From Echiichthys vipera (taxonomy: Eukaryota > Chordata > Actinopteri > Perciformes > Trachinidae), in NCBI GenBank assembly GCA_963691815.1, contig OY829661.1, positions 20,349,717 through 20,413,716 on the forward strand: a stretch of DNA of 64,000 nt. The letters are read 5' to 3'. The position numbers were made by a program, and so were the translations under genes. Below are positions 1 through 29,962 of this stretch, in pieces (the first letter of the stretch is position 1; the number at the start of each line of letters is the position of its first letter). Below the pieces are notes generated by a model. It was not told the origin of the DNA and made no database searches. It saw only the letters and a list, made by a program, of their open reading frames with translations.

Positions 1-346
1 CACAAAAAACTGCTCTCAAAACAAACAATAACATTTGTGGAAATAATGTTAATTTTACAAGTGATGAATTAAAGTAGTGTAAATGTTTTCACAAACTCCA
101 AACAGCTAAATCTGGCTTCATCAGTGACTTTGCAAGTTGAAGACGCACTCAATAACAGCTGAGATCAGGCGTTATGCATTCTTTTACACTGCATGTACAG
201 TATATTGAGTCACTGCTCATTGAAACGCCACAAACAGACCTACCAGAGGCAAGTATTCCCATTTCATGTACAGTACGTCTTGTGTGGAGTGTCAGTGTCT
301 CGACCATCGGGGCGGGGTCAACATGAAGTCCTGTTCTGTCCCTCAG
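1..346 (+). other. Intron upstream of Ig exon
   Basis: This AT-rich stretch ends in a pyrimidine-rich acceptor (ctgttctgtccctcag) directly before the Ig-like exon, so it is most simply the preceding intron of that gene. The open frame continues upstream of the acceptor, but the residues there do not look like an Ig strand. I see no other gene here. Confidence 0.5.
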
Positions 347-2073
347 GTCCCAGTGATGTCCACATTCACTGGCTAATAAACGGGCACAGTCTGGACACCC
401 CAATAATGGAGCACCGCCAACCGCTGGGTCAGAGGGAGGTACTAGTGAGCAGCTGGCTCCGAGAGGGGCCGCTGATCAAGGATGCTCGTTACCATTGTGT
501 CGCTGAGGCCAGCACGGGAAATGACATGTCTGAAGTGGACCTCCACCTCACCATTGGAGGTATCTGGACCTGTACGGCTGTGAAAATGTCCAGTGTGCAG
601 AACATTCTGTATCCGTCTACCTTGACGACATGTATTTGAGTATTAAAAGAGATTATTGAGTTATTCATGTAGAAAGGTTGTCAGCAATGCCATTATTTCC
701 ATAAAAGATGTTGTTATTTGACAGATGAGGAGAGCCTTCCATCCAGGGATTTGAACCAATGGAGAGGTGCACTCACAGAGCATGAGCAACTGCTAAAAAG
801 ATGGGAAAAGGCCTGGGTAGGTCTATGTTTGTGCACGTGAGTGTGTTTTCTCCCAGCCTCGCGGGAGTTATTGTGTAGTTGCCCCGGTCTACTTGCATCA
901 CGTGCACCAAATTTAACCTGCTCTGCATGTTTGGCTTTGAGCAAGGGGTTTGAACTCTCTGCCAATTTGAGTTGTTTTTATTCATGAGCACTAGAGTAGT
1001 ACAAAGTCCAGATTTATTGGGGCAAATAATACGGGACACAAATCTAAAGGCAGCTGATTGATTCCCATGAAATAAACTGTTTTAGCGTTCTGCAAATGAT
1101 CTTGATTCTGGTCTTTCTCAGGGTTTGAAAAACATGACTTAGTCGACTGGATTACTAACTGTCCCTGCAGCTTTCCTGTCAACAGCTTTTAGTCATCACA
1201 TTTAACTGCATTTTCTGTTCCATGTGATCTGTTAACCTCCTTCAGCTAACTGCATTGTAGATAATGAACCCTTTTGTTCTCTAAAGGGTTACTCTAAAAA
1301 TACGCACACATCTTGTGACATCTTTAACTAAACTTGGTGAAACTAACATTCTTACTGGGAGCAAATCTTTAGATCTGTAGATAGGACTCACATGCAGGCC
1401 TGCTATTTATACTTGCATGCGTCAAGTTGGGGTCAGTTCCCAGGGTCCTGTGTCTCTTGATATGAACAAACATCGTAAGAGATTGGTAAGGATTAGCTTT
1501 GCATTTTGGAAAGAATGAAGAGAGATGGACGTTTCAAATGCAATTTCATTGGTCAAAATCCATTCAACCACAGTGGAGATGAGAATGTCTAAAGTCTGGA
1601 AAAACTGCCTTGCCCACAGATTTGAGGGTGTAGGTTTCAGTGAGTATGACATCAGTAGACCCAGGGAACTATTGAAAAGTTGACCTTGGTAAAAACATTG
1701 CCTAGAGCATAAAACCCTTTTTCAAGCTCTCCTTAATATGTCATATTAAGAGGATGTTGAACCTGTGACCCTGGGAACACAGATAAGCTCAATCAAGTTT
1801 GACCAGAAAAACATGCACGCTTTTTCGTTGTTTCAAAATGGTAAACTATCTTAACTCAAGCCTGATATTCAGACTGAATTACCATTTAGTTTCATTATTA
1901 TCTGAATAAGATTGAACTCGGCTAGTTTAACCTTGGTTATTAACAGTAAGAATAACAGCTGAGTGACTCTTTCTTGTGGATTTCGGTACCTTTTAGTGAG
2001 ATTTTAAATCCTTCTCTGCTCGTACAGTGCAACTGTGTTTTCCCCTCCTCAGGAAAGCTGTGATGGCCACTGA
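347..2073 (+). CDS. 3' end of an extracellular Ig-domain protein (partial, 3 exons)
   Basis: Three exons share one frame: 347-559, 725-816 and 2053-2073, each with a good acceptor and donor. The first enters after one base of a split codon and leaves in phase 1; the second leaves in phase 0; the third encodes ESCDGH and a stop. The first exon encodes the core of an Ig-like domain: a strand with the invariant Trp (HIHWLING), then DARYHCVAEASTG, where Tyr-x-Cys is the F-strand cysteine. The second exon encodes an amphipathic, probably helical tail (WRGALTEHEQLLKRWEKAW). There is no membrane segment, so the C-terminus looks secreted. The N-terminal exons are outside the window. I do not recognise the family. 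IGFBP7-like, semaphorin and other secreted Ig proteins were considered; none matched both the Ig domain and the Trp-rich tail. That this is a real gene end is fairly secure; the identity is open. Confidence 0.7.
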
Positions 2074-2885
2074 GCTCCGTGAAGACGTCATGAGCGTCAC
2101 TCGTGTTGGCTGAATCTGGTTGTGAACACGGTCCTCCTCAGCCCCAGGTGGACCGCACCTTTTGACACTGAAACAGATCACAAACAGATGGAATACAATA
2201 TGCCAGTGTCACGTCTTACGTAGGAGTTCCATGGACCTGTTTCTGCAGGGAGGAGGCTCACCTGACTGTGATGAGGGTGTTGGGACTCCTTCCAAAACAA
2301 GACAAGGAGACGAAGGTCATCGGTCTGAGGACACGTGGGCTGCTTTTCTTCCAAATATGCATTTATTTCTACTTTAACTGATGAAAATGAACATCCTGAA
2401 AGCAGTGCTTGTATGGAACAGTAAAACTGGAGGTATGAGGAGAACAATCTGTATTAGTAAGTGATGCAGCATCTGTTAATAGTTTGGCTTATTTTGCACC
2501 ACCTCCCTCCAAAGCCTCAGTACAGTCCTTCAAAGCTACCTTGCAGTTTGACATTTTCACTTGAGATTTTAGTGTCTTTCATATTTATTGGGCATTTTTT
2601 TTTCCATCCAGGGAGTCAAAGCCCGAGCTTATCGTCAGGATTTAGATTGCAGGAATGGAGTAGGTTACTGTTGGAAAAAGGGTTCTTTCAACCGCAGTAT
2701 ACCTCTGATGTTTGACATTAAGCACGATTACATCATCAGAAGTGAAATTCAGATCAAAACACAGCATCCAGTCCATCCTCCATCCGCAGTCTCACTGCTT
2801 TCTCTCTGCATTTAGTTCTCGTTCTTGTTAAAACTGTGACTACCTATTTGCTTTTGAAGCAGAAATAAAATTGAGTTTGTTTAAT
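2074..2885 (+). other. Probable 3' UTR of the Ig-domain gene
   Basis: Non-coding sequence follows the TGA at 2071-2073. The first canonical AATAAA on this strand that suits polyadenylation is at 2864-2869, followed by a GT-rich stretch (ttgagtttgtttaatctgttg). The transcript end near 2885 is inferred. Confidence 0.35.
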
Positions 2886-3973
2886 CTGTTGCTTACATTG
2901 ACTTCAATGCATCACATTCATGCCACGTTTGAATGAAATCCCACGTTGATCACGTTTAAAAAAAAAAAGTCAGATGGTAGATAAAATACCCACTCATAAC
3001 CGGTTATTATTATTGCTCCTGCAGGATCAAAACTAGAGTGGCACGGTGACACGTCAGCCTTTTCCACAGGAACATTTTCCACCATTTGAATTATTAACCA
3101 GCCTTCACCGCACATTTCTCCTTGGAAGCCAGTTAATGACATTTTCAGAAGATAATCCTAATATCCTTGACTGAAAACACATTTCCTTTCTAGATGTGGG
3201 TTGCAGATCTTTATCTGATGTGCCATTTAATATTATATATTTAATATAACAAGGAATAATCAGAAATTTGTTAGACCTTATAAGCATAGCCTTATAACTG
3301 AGAAGTATACATGTTGTTCATAGGCTAAGTTTATGTGGCTCTGTGAGGCACTGTAATGCTTTTACAGTTTTCATATCGATCATAACTGGAGCCATAGCGC
3401 CCTCTTGTCACCAAGTAAAGGAGCACAAGCAGAAAGGGAAAATCATGAAGATAGTTCTTTATCAAATAGGTCAGCAGCAAAGTTATACTGGGGTGTAAAT
3501 TAAGTATATTTTTTAACTCTTACAATGTCTACACAACAACAACAACAAGCCACGATTTATTTTCAGTTATCACAAAATAATATATATTTTCAGTAGTTAC
3601 TAATTTCATCAGCCCAACATAACACCATCCTATTGAATGGATCAAATTAGTATGAACCTGAAACGGATAGAGACTTTATTTATCCGCAAATAAAACAACC
3701 TCAGAGAGAATAATGCAAAGAAACAAATAAAAAGGACAATCAAATATCAAAACACCAATACTAATACAAGAGTTAAAAGTAAAAAAAAAAAGAAAGAAAA
3801 GAAAGTAAAATGCTCTTTAACGTGCATTCATAGAGTGCAGATTGGCCGTGCATGTGCAAACCCCTGTGACACACCATTTACCATTGTTAGTTGATACGTT
3901 TTTACATTCAGGACATGTGGAGTAGGCCTATATGTATAATAATATGTATCTTCTTGGAAAACTGGAATTAGTG
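2886..3973. other. Intergenic, nothing recognised
   Basis: AT-rich sequence with short simple runs (a poly-A at 2960, an AAC run near 3536, a poly-A/GAAA tract near 3780). Open frames are short and show no protein-like composition. Confidence 0.5.
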
Positions 3974-4445
3974 GTGAAGAAGAAGAAGAAGCAGCAGCAA
4001 GAGGTGAGAAGAAGAAGAAGAAGAAGAGGAAGAAGAAGAAGCAGCAGCAAGAGGTGAGAAGAAGAAGAAGAAGAAGAGGAAGAAGAAGAAGCAGCAGCAA
4101 GAGGTGAGAAGAAGAAGAAGAAGAAGAAGAAGAAGCAGAAACAGAAGCAGCAGAAGTAGTAGCAAGAGGTGAAAAGAGGAAAAAGAAGAAGAAGAAGCAG
4201 TAGAAGTAGTAGCAAGAGGTGAAAAGAGGAAAAAGAAGAAGAAGAAGAAGTAGTAGCAAGAGGTGAAAAGTGGAAAAAGAAGAAGAAGAAGCAGCAGAAG
4301 TAGTAGCAAGAGATGAAAAGAGGAAAAAGAAGAAGAAGAAGAAGCAGAAGAAGCAGCAAGAGGTGAAAAGAGGAACAAGAAGAAGAAGAAGAAGAAGAAG
4401 CAGCAGCAAGAGGTGAGAGGAAGAAGCAGAAGAAGAAGAAGCAGC
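3974..4445. repeat. Purine-rich GAA minisatellite, about 50-bp period
   Basis: Nearly pure purine sequence on the plus strand made of GAA triplets, interrupted at regular spacing by a gcagcagcaagaggtga-type motif. The motif gaggtga recurs at 4001, 4051, 4101, about 4165 and about 4215, giving a unit near 50 bp, then with variants to about 4409. The long Ser/Leu/Phe-rich frames on the minus strand here are translations of the repeat, not genes. Confidence 0.9.
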
Positions 4446-5034
4446 TGTTTTTCCGCCAACGGCCACCAGGGGCAACAATGAGCCCAAACAAACCTCATTG
4501 GAGACACAAAGGTGAGATGTTTACTTTATCATAAGCTTTTCCAATAAGTATTTTTTTCCGTTTTACAAAAGGAGGAAGACAAAGTGGTCGTTTTGGCAAA
4601 TATGCGCCTGGTTAACGGCAGGAATCAAACTACAGTCGCCTTTCATGTTTGTAACACCTTGACAATATTGGATACTTGTCATATTTCTTCCCCTAGCCTA
4701 CTCACATGTCTTTAAAATGTACTGTGTTATTGTGTGTAGCTAGTGTATATAGTAATGTCCACTTCTTTAAAAGTATATTTTCCATATCGTTTTATGTAAT
4801 GGACTCTCTGTGGGGTTGTATTTTTAAGAGCACAGTAAGCTAATGAAGTGTAGCCATGAATGTTGTAGTCCAAACGCAAGGCTTTTTTTAAAAAAACTAC
4901 AACAACCACAACTCTTAGCGCTGAAAGGCGCAACATTAGTGTGCTTAGGGATGTATTTGGCTGTAAATGACAGCTGTTCAAAATACAAAAGAAAAATCCA
5001 CTTATCTCATACATTAGACAGTGCAAATAGTTTA
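4446..5034. other. Intergenic, nothing recognised
   Basis: AT-rich sequence between the minisatellite and the first MITE copy. The short open frames show no recognisable domain. Confidence 0.4.
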
Positions 5035-5281
5035 TACTGCCCTCCAAAGCCCAAGTGCAGTACTTGTAAATGTAAATGTAAGGTAAAACAATTCCCACTT
5101 TAAATGTCGTTATAGTTAACAAGGTAATATTTGACATATTGATGATGGTTTACTAGATTGCGATTTAAAATGCTTTATCCAAATCAGAACTAACCTCCAC
5201 ACTTTCAGGCACAAAATCATCATCAGGAATCATGTTATTGGTGATTTCGTAGTTACTGCACTTAAGCTTTGTAGGGCAGTA
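5035..5281. mobile_element. TA-flanked MITE, copy 1 (247 bp)
   Basis: The left end TACTGCCCTCCAAAGC and the reverse complement of the right end (TACTGCCCTACAAAGC) form terminal inverted repeats extending about 30 bp through AAGTGCAGTA. Both ends are flanked by TA, a TA target duplication typical of Tc1/mariner-type elements. A diverged relative lies at 19549-19801. There is no transposase frame. Confidence 0.8.
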
Positions 5282-6241
5282 TACTTACAATACAAATAGG
5301 GCCTAAAGAACTGTGGTTTAATTTAGGAGAGCTTACCAATTTATTTCATGATAACCTTGATCCTTTCCACAGGTTTGATGAACCAATACCTAAGTCATTT
5401 TAATAATATAAAGATAGATAGATATATTTTTAAGATAGATATTTAAAATAAAGTAAAATCTGGGCTTGATATTTAACCTTTTAATGTTTCCTCAAAAAAG
5501 AAATGGTAACAAATGCTATAACCCAAAAACTGAGACATAATAGAGCACAGGGATGTGCATCATTCATTTGTATCATAAAGTCCTTATTCACTTTAAACTT
5601 TCAACATTTGAATAAGGGCCTAATAAAACCATATAGCATATAATGTCGTCTATGAATAAAACACATATTTGATTCCAGCTTTCATATGATGTATACTACT
5701 TATACGTGGCATCTACTGTATACTGCTGACCTGCTATCTCCCCCTGAACATCCACTGTCTCCCACCCTGGATCTGAAGCCCGCCCCAGAACATCTTACGT
5801 GTAAAACACTTCATTTCCATCATTTCCATTCGGGGGGATTTTTTATGCAACGATTTATGGTGGAAATGTATTAATTTATGTAAGGGAAAACACAGGCAAT
5901 CATTACACAAAAAAAACAATATAATAATAATAATAATATGAGACAATTGCACATGCTTGAGTGTGACTTGTCCCCTACATGCCCGGGATCTGCACCCCTT
6001 CTAAGAAAATAGAGAATTAAACCATTTTTTTACACTTACACCATCTTGTATTCTACATGTCCTTTACTGTGAATATTACAGCTACAGTAAACTCACGGTG
6101 TGCTGTATGGTTAAAGAGATTCAAAATTGCTGTGACTAATTTGTTGCATGATTTCTTTCTATTTACTTTATTTGGTTATATGATTTACAGAAATGAATTG
6201 GATGGTGTATAAGGCTACAGTGTCTATGGGGCTACAGGCAG
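5282..6241. other. Intergenic, nothing recognised
   Basis: AT-rich DNA with a GATA-like run near 5412 and an AAT run near 5923. No gene or structured repeat is apparent. Confidence 0.4.

Positions 6242-9227
<2,986 letters not shown>

Positions 9228-9274
<47 letters not shown>
9228..9274. repeat. (AT)n microsatellite
   Basis: Uninterrupted AT dinucleotides lying 30 bp before the hAT-type element. Confidence 0.95.
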
Positions 9275-9277
<3 letters not shown>

Positions 9278-9303
9278 AATAACAGTAACTAACGAGATTA
9301 AGA

Positions 9304-9816
9304 CTCTACAGCAGGGGTGTCAAACTCCAATTCACAGCGGGACAAATTTAAAAATTGGGACAAAGTTGCGGGCCAAATTCAATATTTACTAAAAACAAAT
9401 AAAATAAAGAGAAGACTGCAATTGTGCATGTTTTCCCTTCTTTCCAGATATGAAATGTTGAACCTTTTCAGTGCAGGTTCTTGTACTTGTCGTGGTGTTT
9501 CTTATGTTATATTGTTTTGTTACAGCCATGGTGGCTCTGCAGACGAGACAAACAGATAATCTGCCTCCTACCTGTGCTGAAAGCTCCTGTTTTCCATCTT
9601 TCTTTTGGCCGTTTTTGGGGAGGGGTGGATTTAGTTTGTGCGAAGACACTGGTAGCATGGATGCTCATGTTTGTTAACAGGTAAGTAGAGGTGTATGTGC
9701 TTTACAGTCGCGGGCCAGCTCTCAGAGAACATTGATATGATCTTGCGGTTCAAATATAATTCCACAGCAGGCCAGATTTGGCCCACGGGCCTGAGTTTGA
9801 CACCCCTGCTCTACAG
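9304..9816. mobile_element. hAT-type non-autonomous transposon with 8-bp target duplication
   Basis: The element proper is 9312-9808 (497 bp). It starts CAGGGGTGTCAAACTC and ends with the exact inverse GAGTTTGACACCCCTG, a perfect 16-bp terminal inverted repeat. It is flanked by a perfect 8-bp duplication, CTCTACAG, at 9304-9311 and 9809-9816. Eight-bp duplications and CAG-starting ends are hallmarks of the hAT superfamily. No transposase is encoded. The interior carries an exon-like block at 9526-9680, bounded by an acceptor-like ttgttacag and a donor-like gtaagt. The intact duplication suggests a fairly recent insertion. Confidence 0.92.
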
Positions 9817-12800
9817 CAATGCTAACAGCTCTTGTAAGCTAAAGGTCTAAATACTAACATCCGCACTATAAAGGCCTTTACACACCGGCCTTTTTTTTTT
9901 TTCTCGTGTGATTAATCTCACACCAATATATATTTAACTTAATTTTTTGTCTCAAGTACTTTCACACAGAACACAAATATTATGTGCAGATAAAATGACG
10001 GGTCAATTTTCTGAGATCCGCTCTGTGAAATACAGGCATTAGGATTATAAAACGACAACACAGAAGCTCTGTAGTCTGATTCAAGACTGCAAATTTTACT
10101 CCTTTCAACCTTGAAAAAGGCAGCACACAATGTATCCACTCCTTCCATTTGTACCTTACACAATAAAGCCCTAACCTGCTTAACTATGTAGCCAATCTGG
10201 CAGACTAACCACACCGACTAACGGCATGAATATTGGCAGACGAGCATTTCACATTTTCGTGTCGTTTATTAGTCACGCCAAGGATTTATTTGTCAAATGT
10301 TGACCTGCAAGTGGTGCAAGAGGTAAAGATGGGGATCACCAAATGGGCTCATCTTGACCCTTCGACGAACCCTAGTTTCTGTTGTTAGACATTAGCAGGC
10401 TCATTGATTTTGACAGCTGAAAAACTGTCACTGGCAGTTTGTATCAGCTGTAGCTAGATTGCTAGTTAGCGTTAGCTCTGTTATTTGGTTGGTTGTTTTG
10501 AAACAAATCATGCTAAAAGTCTGAGGCTAAAGGGAAGAATTAGGCTTTGGTATTTTATACAGCATGATATGACATGTTTTTATTTAGTTAGAACTGTTTT
10601 GGTACCTGCTTTAGAAAGGCATACTTGGACAAGCAGGGTTGTACAGGGTTATTTAGCAGGATCACTAAAAATATTTTACAGTGTAGTTAGTAGTTATAAT
10701 TTTATTATTGGTAATAGTGACATTACAAAAAAATTATAATTTTAAATTAAAATAATTACCAGCAAATTAAGGTTCAGTTTTAGGGACCGCAGCTTATCAT
10801 ACATCCATGTATTATTTTTGGTTTTAGAGTGCTGAAAGCCAGTTTGTGACATATATTAAAGTTAATGGGAAGATAACCATAACACATGAGCATAAAACTG
10901 GAAGATGGTGATGTTTTTAGTTCTTTGTACAGTAACAGCAGCAAATACACATTTGTAAGAAAAGAAGTGTAGTCTTGCCTTGTACAATTTGCTTTAATTT
11001 ATTCTTCTTTTTGAAAGTTAAGACTAATAGAAAAATAGGAAAGACAAATACAAAATACAATGAAATGACAAACATGCTTGCTTTAACTGGTGTATCAGTA
11101 GCCAAAATAAAGAAAAAACACAAGTGAGGGTAATACAGTTGTGACTTTATGATACATGATTTTAAATTATCAACAAAAACAGAAAATATTAGCATACATT
11201 ATAATACTAAAATCAAATGGGATGCTAATTATGTATTTTCCAAAAACAAATGTCCAATTTAATTTCTAACCATTTTTGTGAACCCAAAATAAATGTGTTG
11301 TTCTAGTACATTTGTAATCTGCCCTCATATATAAAAACAGTAAATTGCTAATTAAACGTGTAGGTGGTAACTGTTCACATGAATGTGGCGTAAAAAAAAG
11401 CTGATAATGGTGACAGTTCAAATCATAGGGGTGTTTTTTTCCTTCTAAATTCTTTCCCTGGATATTCTTCCTCTTTATTATTTTGTTACCAGAACACTGT
11501 GTTATTAAATCATGCAAACATCTCATATCTGATGATGTGCATGTGATTTTTAAAGGGTAGTAAAGAGAAAACAAAATGTGCACCTGCGTGTGGAATGGTC
11601 TCTTCCACTATTCTGCAAACCTCCCCTGAATGAGTCATCCAGCCGGCTCCTCATTGGATAAAACCATGCCATCCCAAGGGATTGCCTTGCAGAGGCAGAA
11701 AGGCCTTGCTTCCATTCACAGAAACATTGGTATGCCAGCCTGCTATTTCATTCACATAAAAGACTAAATATTGCATGATTTTTGTCCTCTGCTCTTATCC
11801 TCCTTTGTCTTTTTGCCTCCTCTTTTGGTTTTGCGAGATCCTGCCTTTCCTTCCCTGCTTTTGTGTTTGCCTTTTTTTTCTGAGGCAGACGTGCTGTTTT
11901 TTTTTTTTTTTCTTTTTTTCTATATTTGCCAGGCAGGAAAGAGAGATGTTGGGAGGGACTGCAGTGCGAAATCTGCAGCAGAGTGAGAGCGGAAGCTGCT
12001 TATGAATGAGTGTCAGTCTTTCGGCTTTGCTAGATGCTCCTGAGGACATTTTACATGAATGGTGTCTGGCTGTGTGCTTTCCACTACCGGGGAGACAAAG
12101 ATGCTTCATTGCTGCTAATTTTAAGGAGACTCGTGGGTTTTTTTCTGTTATCCTTTTGATTGTTTCATTCACTCACATGCTTGAGAAACATGTCGTTCAT
12201 GCAGTGTTTTTTTTTTTGAGTTGTGTCATTCATGTATTTCAACCTGAACCAATTGCTGGGTATTTTAGACAAGAAGCTGTAATCTGCTTTCTTGTTTTGA
12301 ACGGCATTTATTATTCCTTTGTTGCAGAGTACTTCTAGAGAATTAGTGCTGCACATTAGATAGATTGTCTCAAAACAGTTTAATGGAAAAAATGCTTTAT
12401 TAATTTTCGCATTAATGCCTGTTTATCAATATTTAATGCAGAAACAACACATGTATTAGATATAGGTTTAAGGTCATTGTTTTTTTTTTAAGTGCATAAC
12501 TGAAAACCAGGAGTGAAGTCTGCCCATATTCTGCAGCTATTATAAATTAACATGGACAATATATTAATGATGTTGCGTATTTCCGGTCATGCAAAATTTT
12601 TACTGTATTGTTGCTCTCAGTGATTTACTGTATAGATGCTTCTTTTCCATTTTTTTTAGGTAAATGACATCATTATGAAACACTGATAGATAAATAGAGA
12701 TTTTATTCTTGAATCAAAGACGTCTGTATTTTTTGTTACAGAAGATTTTGGCAGGATTGTAGCTGTTTACTAGTTTTCATTACTTATTTCATTTATTATC

Positions 12801-13020
12801 GTTTCTGTGATTCAGTTTATTTAGTTTTCCTTTTATCACAACTTCCATCAGTTCATCCATTCAATAAGATATGAATTGTGTTTGACATGAATTCAAATTT
12901 TTCCCAACAATTGTGTTACTAAGTTAGTTAATCAAGCTACCTCTCATTCTTCATTTCCTTATTTCAGAAAAACAAATAGGAAGGAAACAATTACAGAGAA
13001 TAAATATCAGACTGGGGGAT
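9817..13020. other. Intergenic upstream of shc3
   Basis: AT-rich sequence with no supported gene. Around 11600-12010 the sequence is less AT-biased and contains TGAGTCA (an AP-1-like site) and an ATTGG box near 11652, so an upstream promoter or non-coding first exon of shc3 here is possible but unproven. Poly-T runs occur at 9891 and 11897. Confidence 0.35.
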
Positions 13021-13708
13021 TTAAAAATTGATTGGTTCTAGAGTGCTGTAAGTGGGAGGTTTTTTTTTTCTCCCACCGACAGGAAGTGATTTGCAGTGTT
13101 CAGCAAGCCTTTTGTTGAGAAGGTTTTCTCAGATCAGTGAGTCATGCTTTAGCTCTGAGCCGGCAGGCAGGCAGCAGTCAGTAGAGAGTATTTGCTCTTC
13201 CCTCGCAGTATCCATGATTATCGACAACATAGACCTTTCTCTGTTCTCTTACTTTTTGGATTTTTGAGGCTCGAAATCAGCAGCAGCAGCAGCAGCATCA
13301 CCGCTGGAAACCAAACAAGCTGCACCACAACACTGGCAGCCTTTTAGAGACCTTTTTCCTCTCCATCCTCTTCTTCCTCTGCCTCAATGCTGTGTTTCCA
13401 TGGATTGTGTCTGTATATTTCTCTCTGACGGATTGGATCGTACCTTTGGATTTTACTGAAAGCGGATTGGACTCTGGCGACAGCAGCGGCAGCAGCTCAA
13501 CACAACCACCACTGTAACCTCAACAGAGAAAATTACAGTCAGGTGGCCTGTGATTGCTAAAAGGCGTTTGCTGCCTCTACCGCTGCTGCTATGTTACAGG
13601 AGAGGGTAATCAGCACGGCTCAGCCACGTCTGCCAGCACACTTGTGAAAGAGGCAGGCTGTGCGTGTCGGTTGGTGGAGAGAGGGGAGAGAGCAAGAGAG
13701 AGAAGGGT
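13021..13708 (+). promoter_or_regulatory. shc3: Probable shc3 promoter / 5' UTR
   Basis: The sequence becomes GC-richer immediately upstream of the shc3 start, with CAG-trinucleotide runs (13279-13296), GCCGGCAGGCAGGCAG near 13159 and a GA-rich leader (13675-13706) running into the ATG. There are upstream ATGs at 13387, 13554, 13590 and 13664, the last in frame and 15 codons upstream. Whether transcription starts here or in an upstream exon cannot be told by eye. Confidence 0.4.

Positions 13709-29962
<16,254 letters not shown>

Noticed and set aside
3828..4507. Three long minus-strand frames rich in Ser, Leu and Phe
   Set aside because: They are translations of the GAA minisatellite in different phases, have no domain, and overlap one another.
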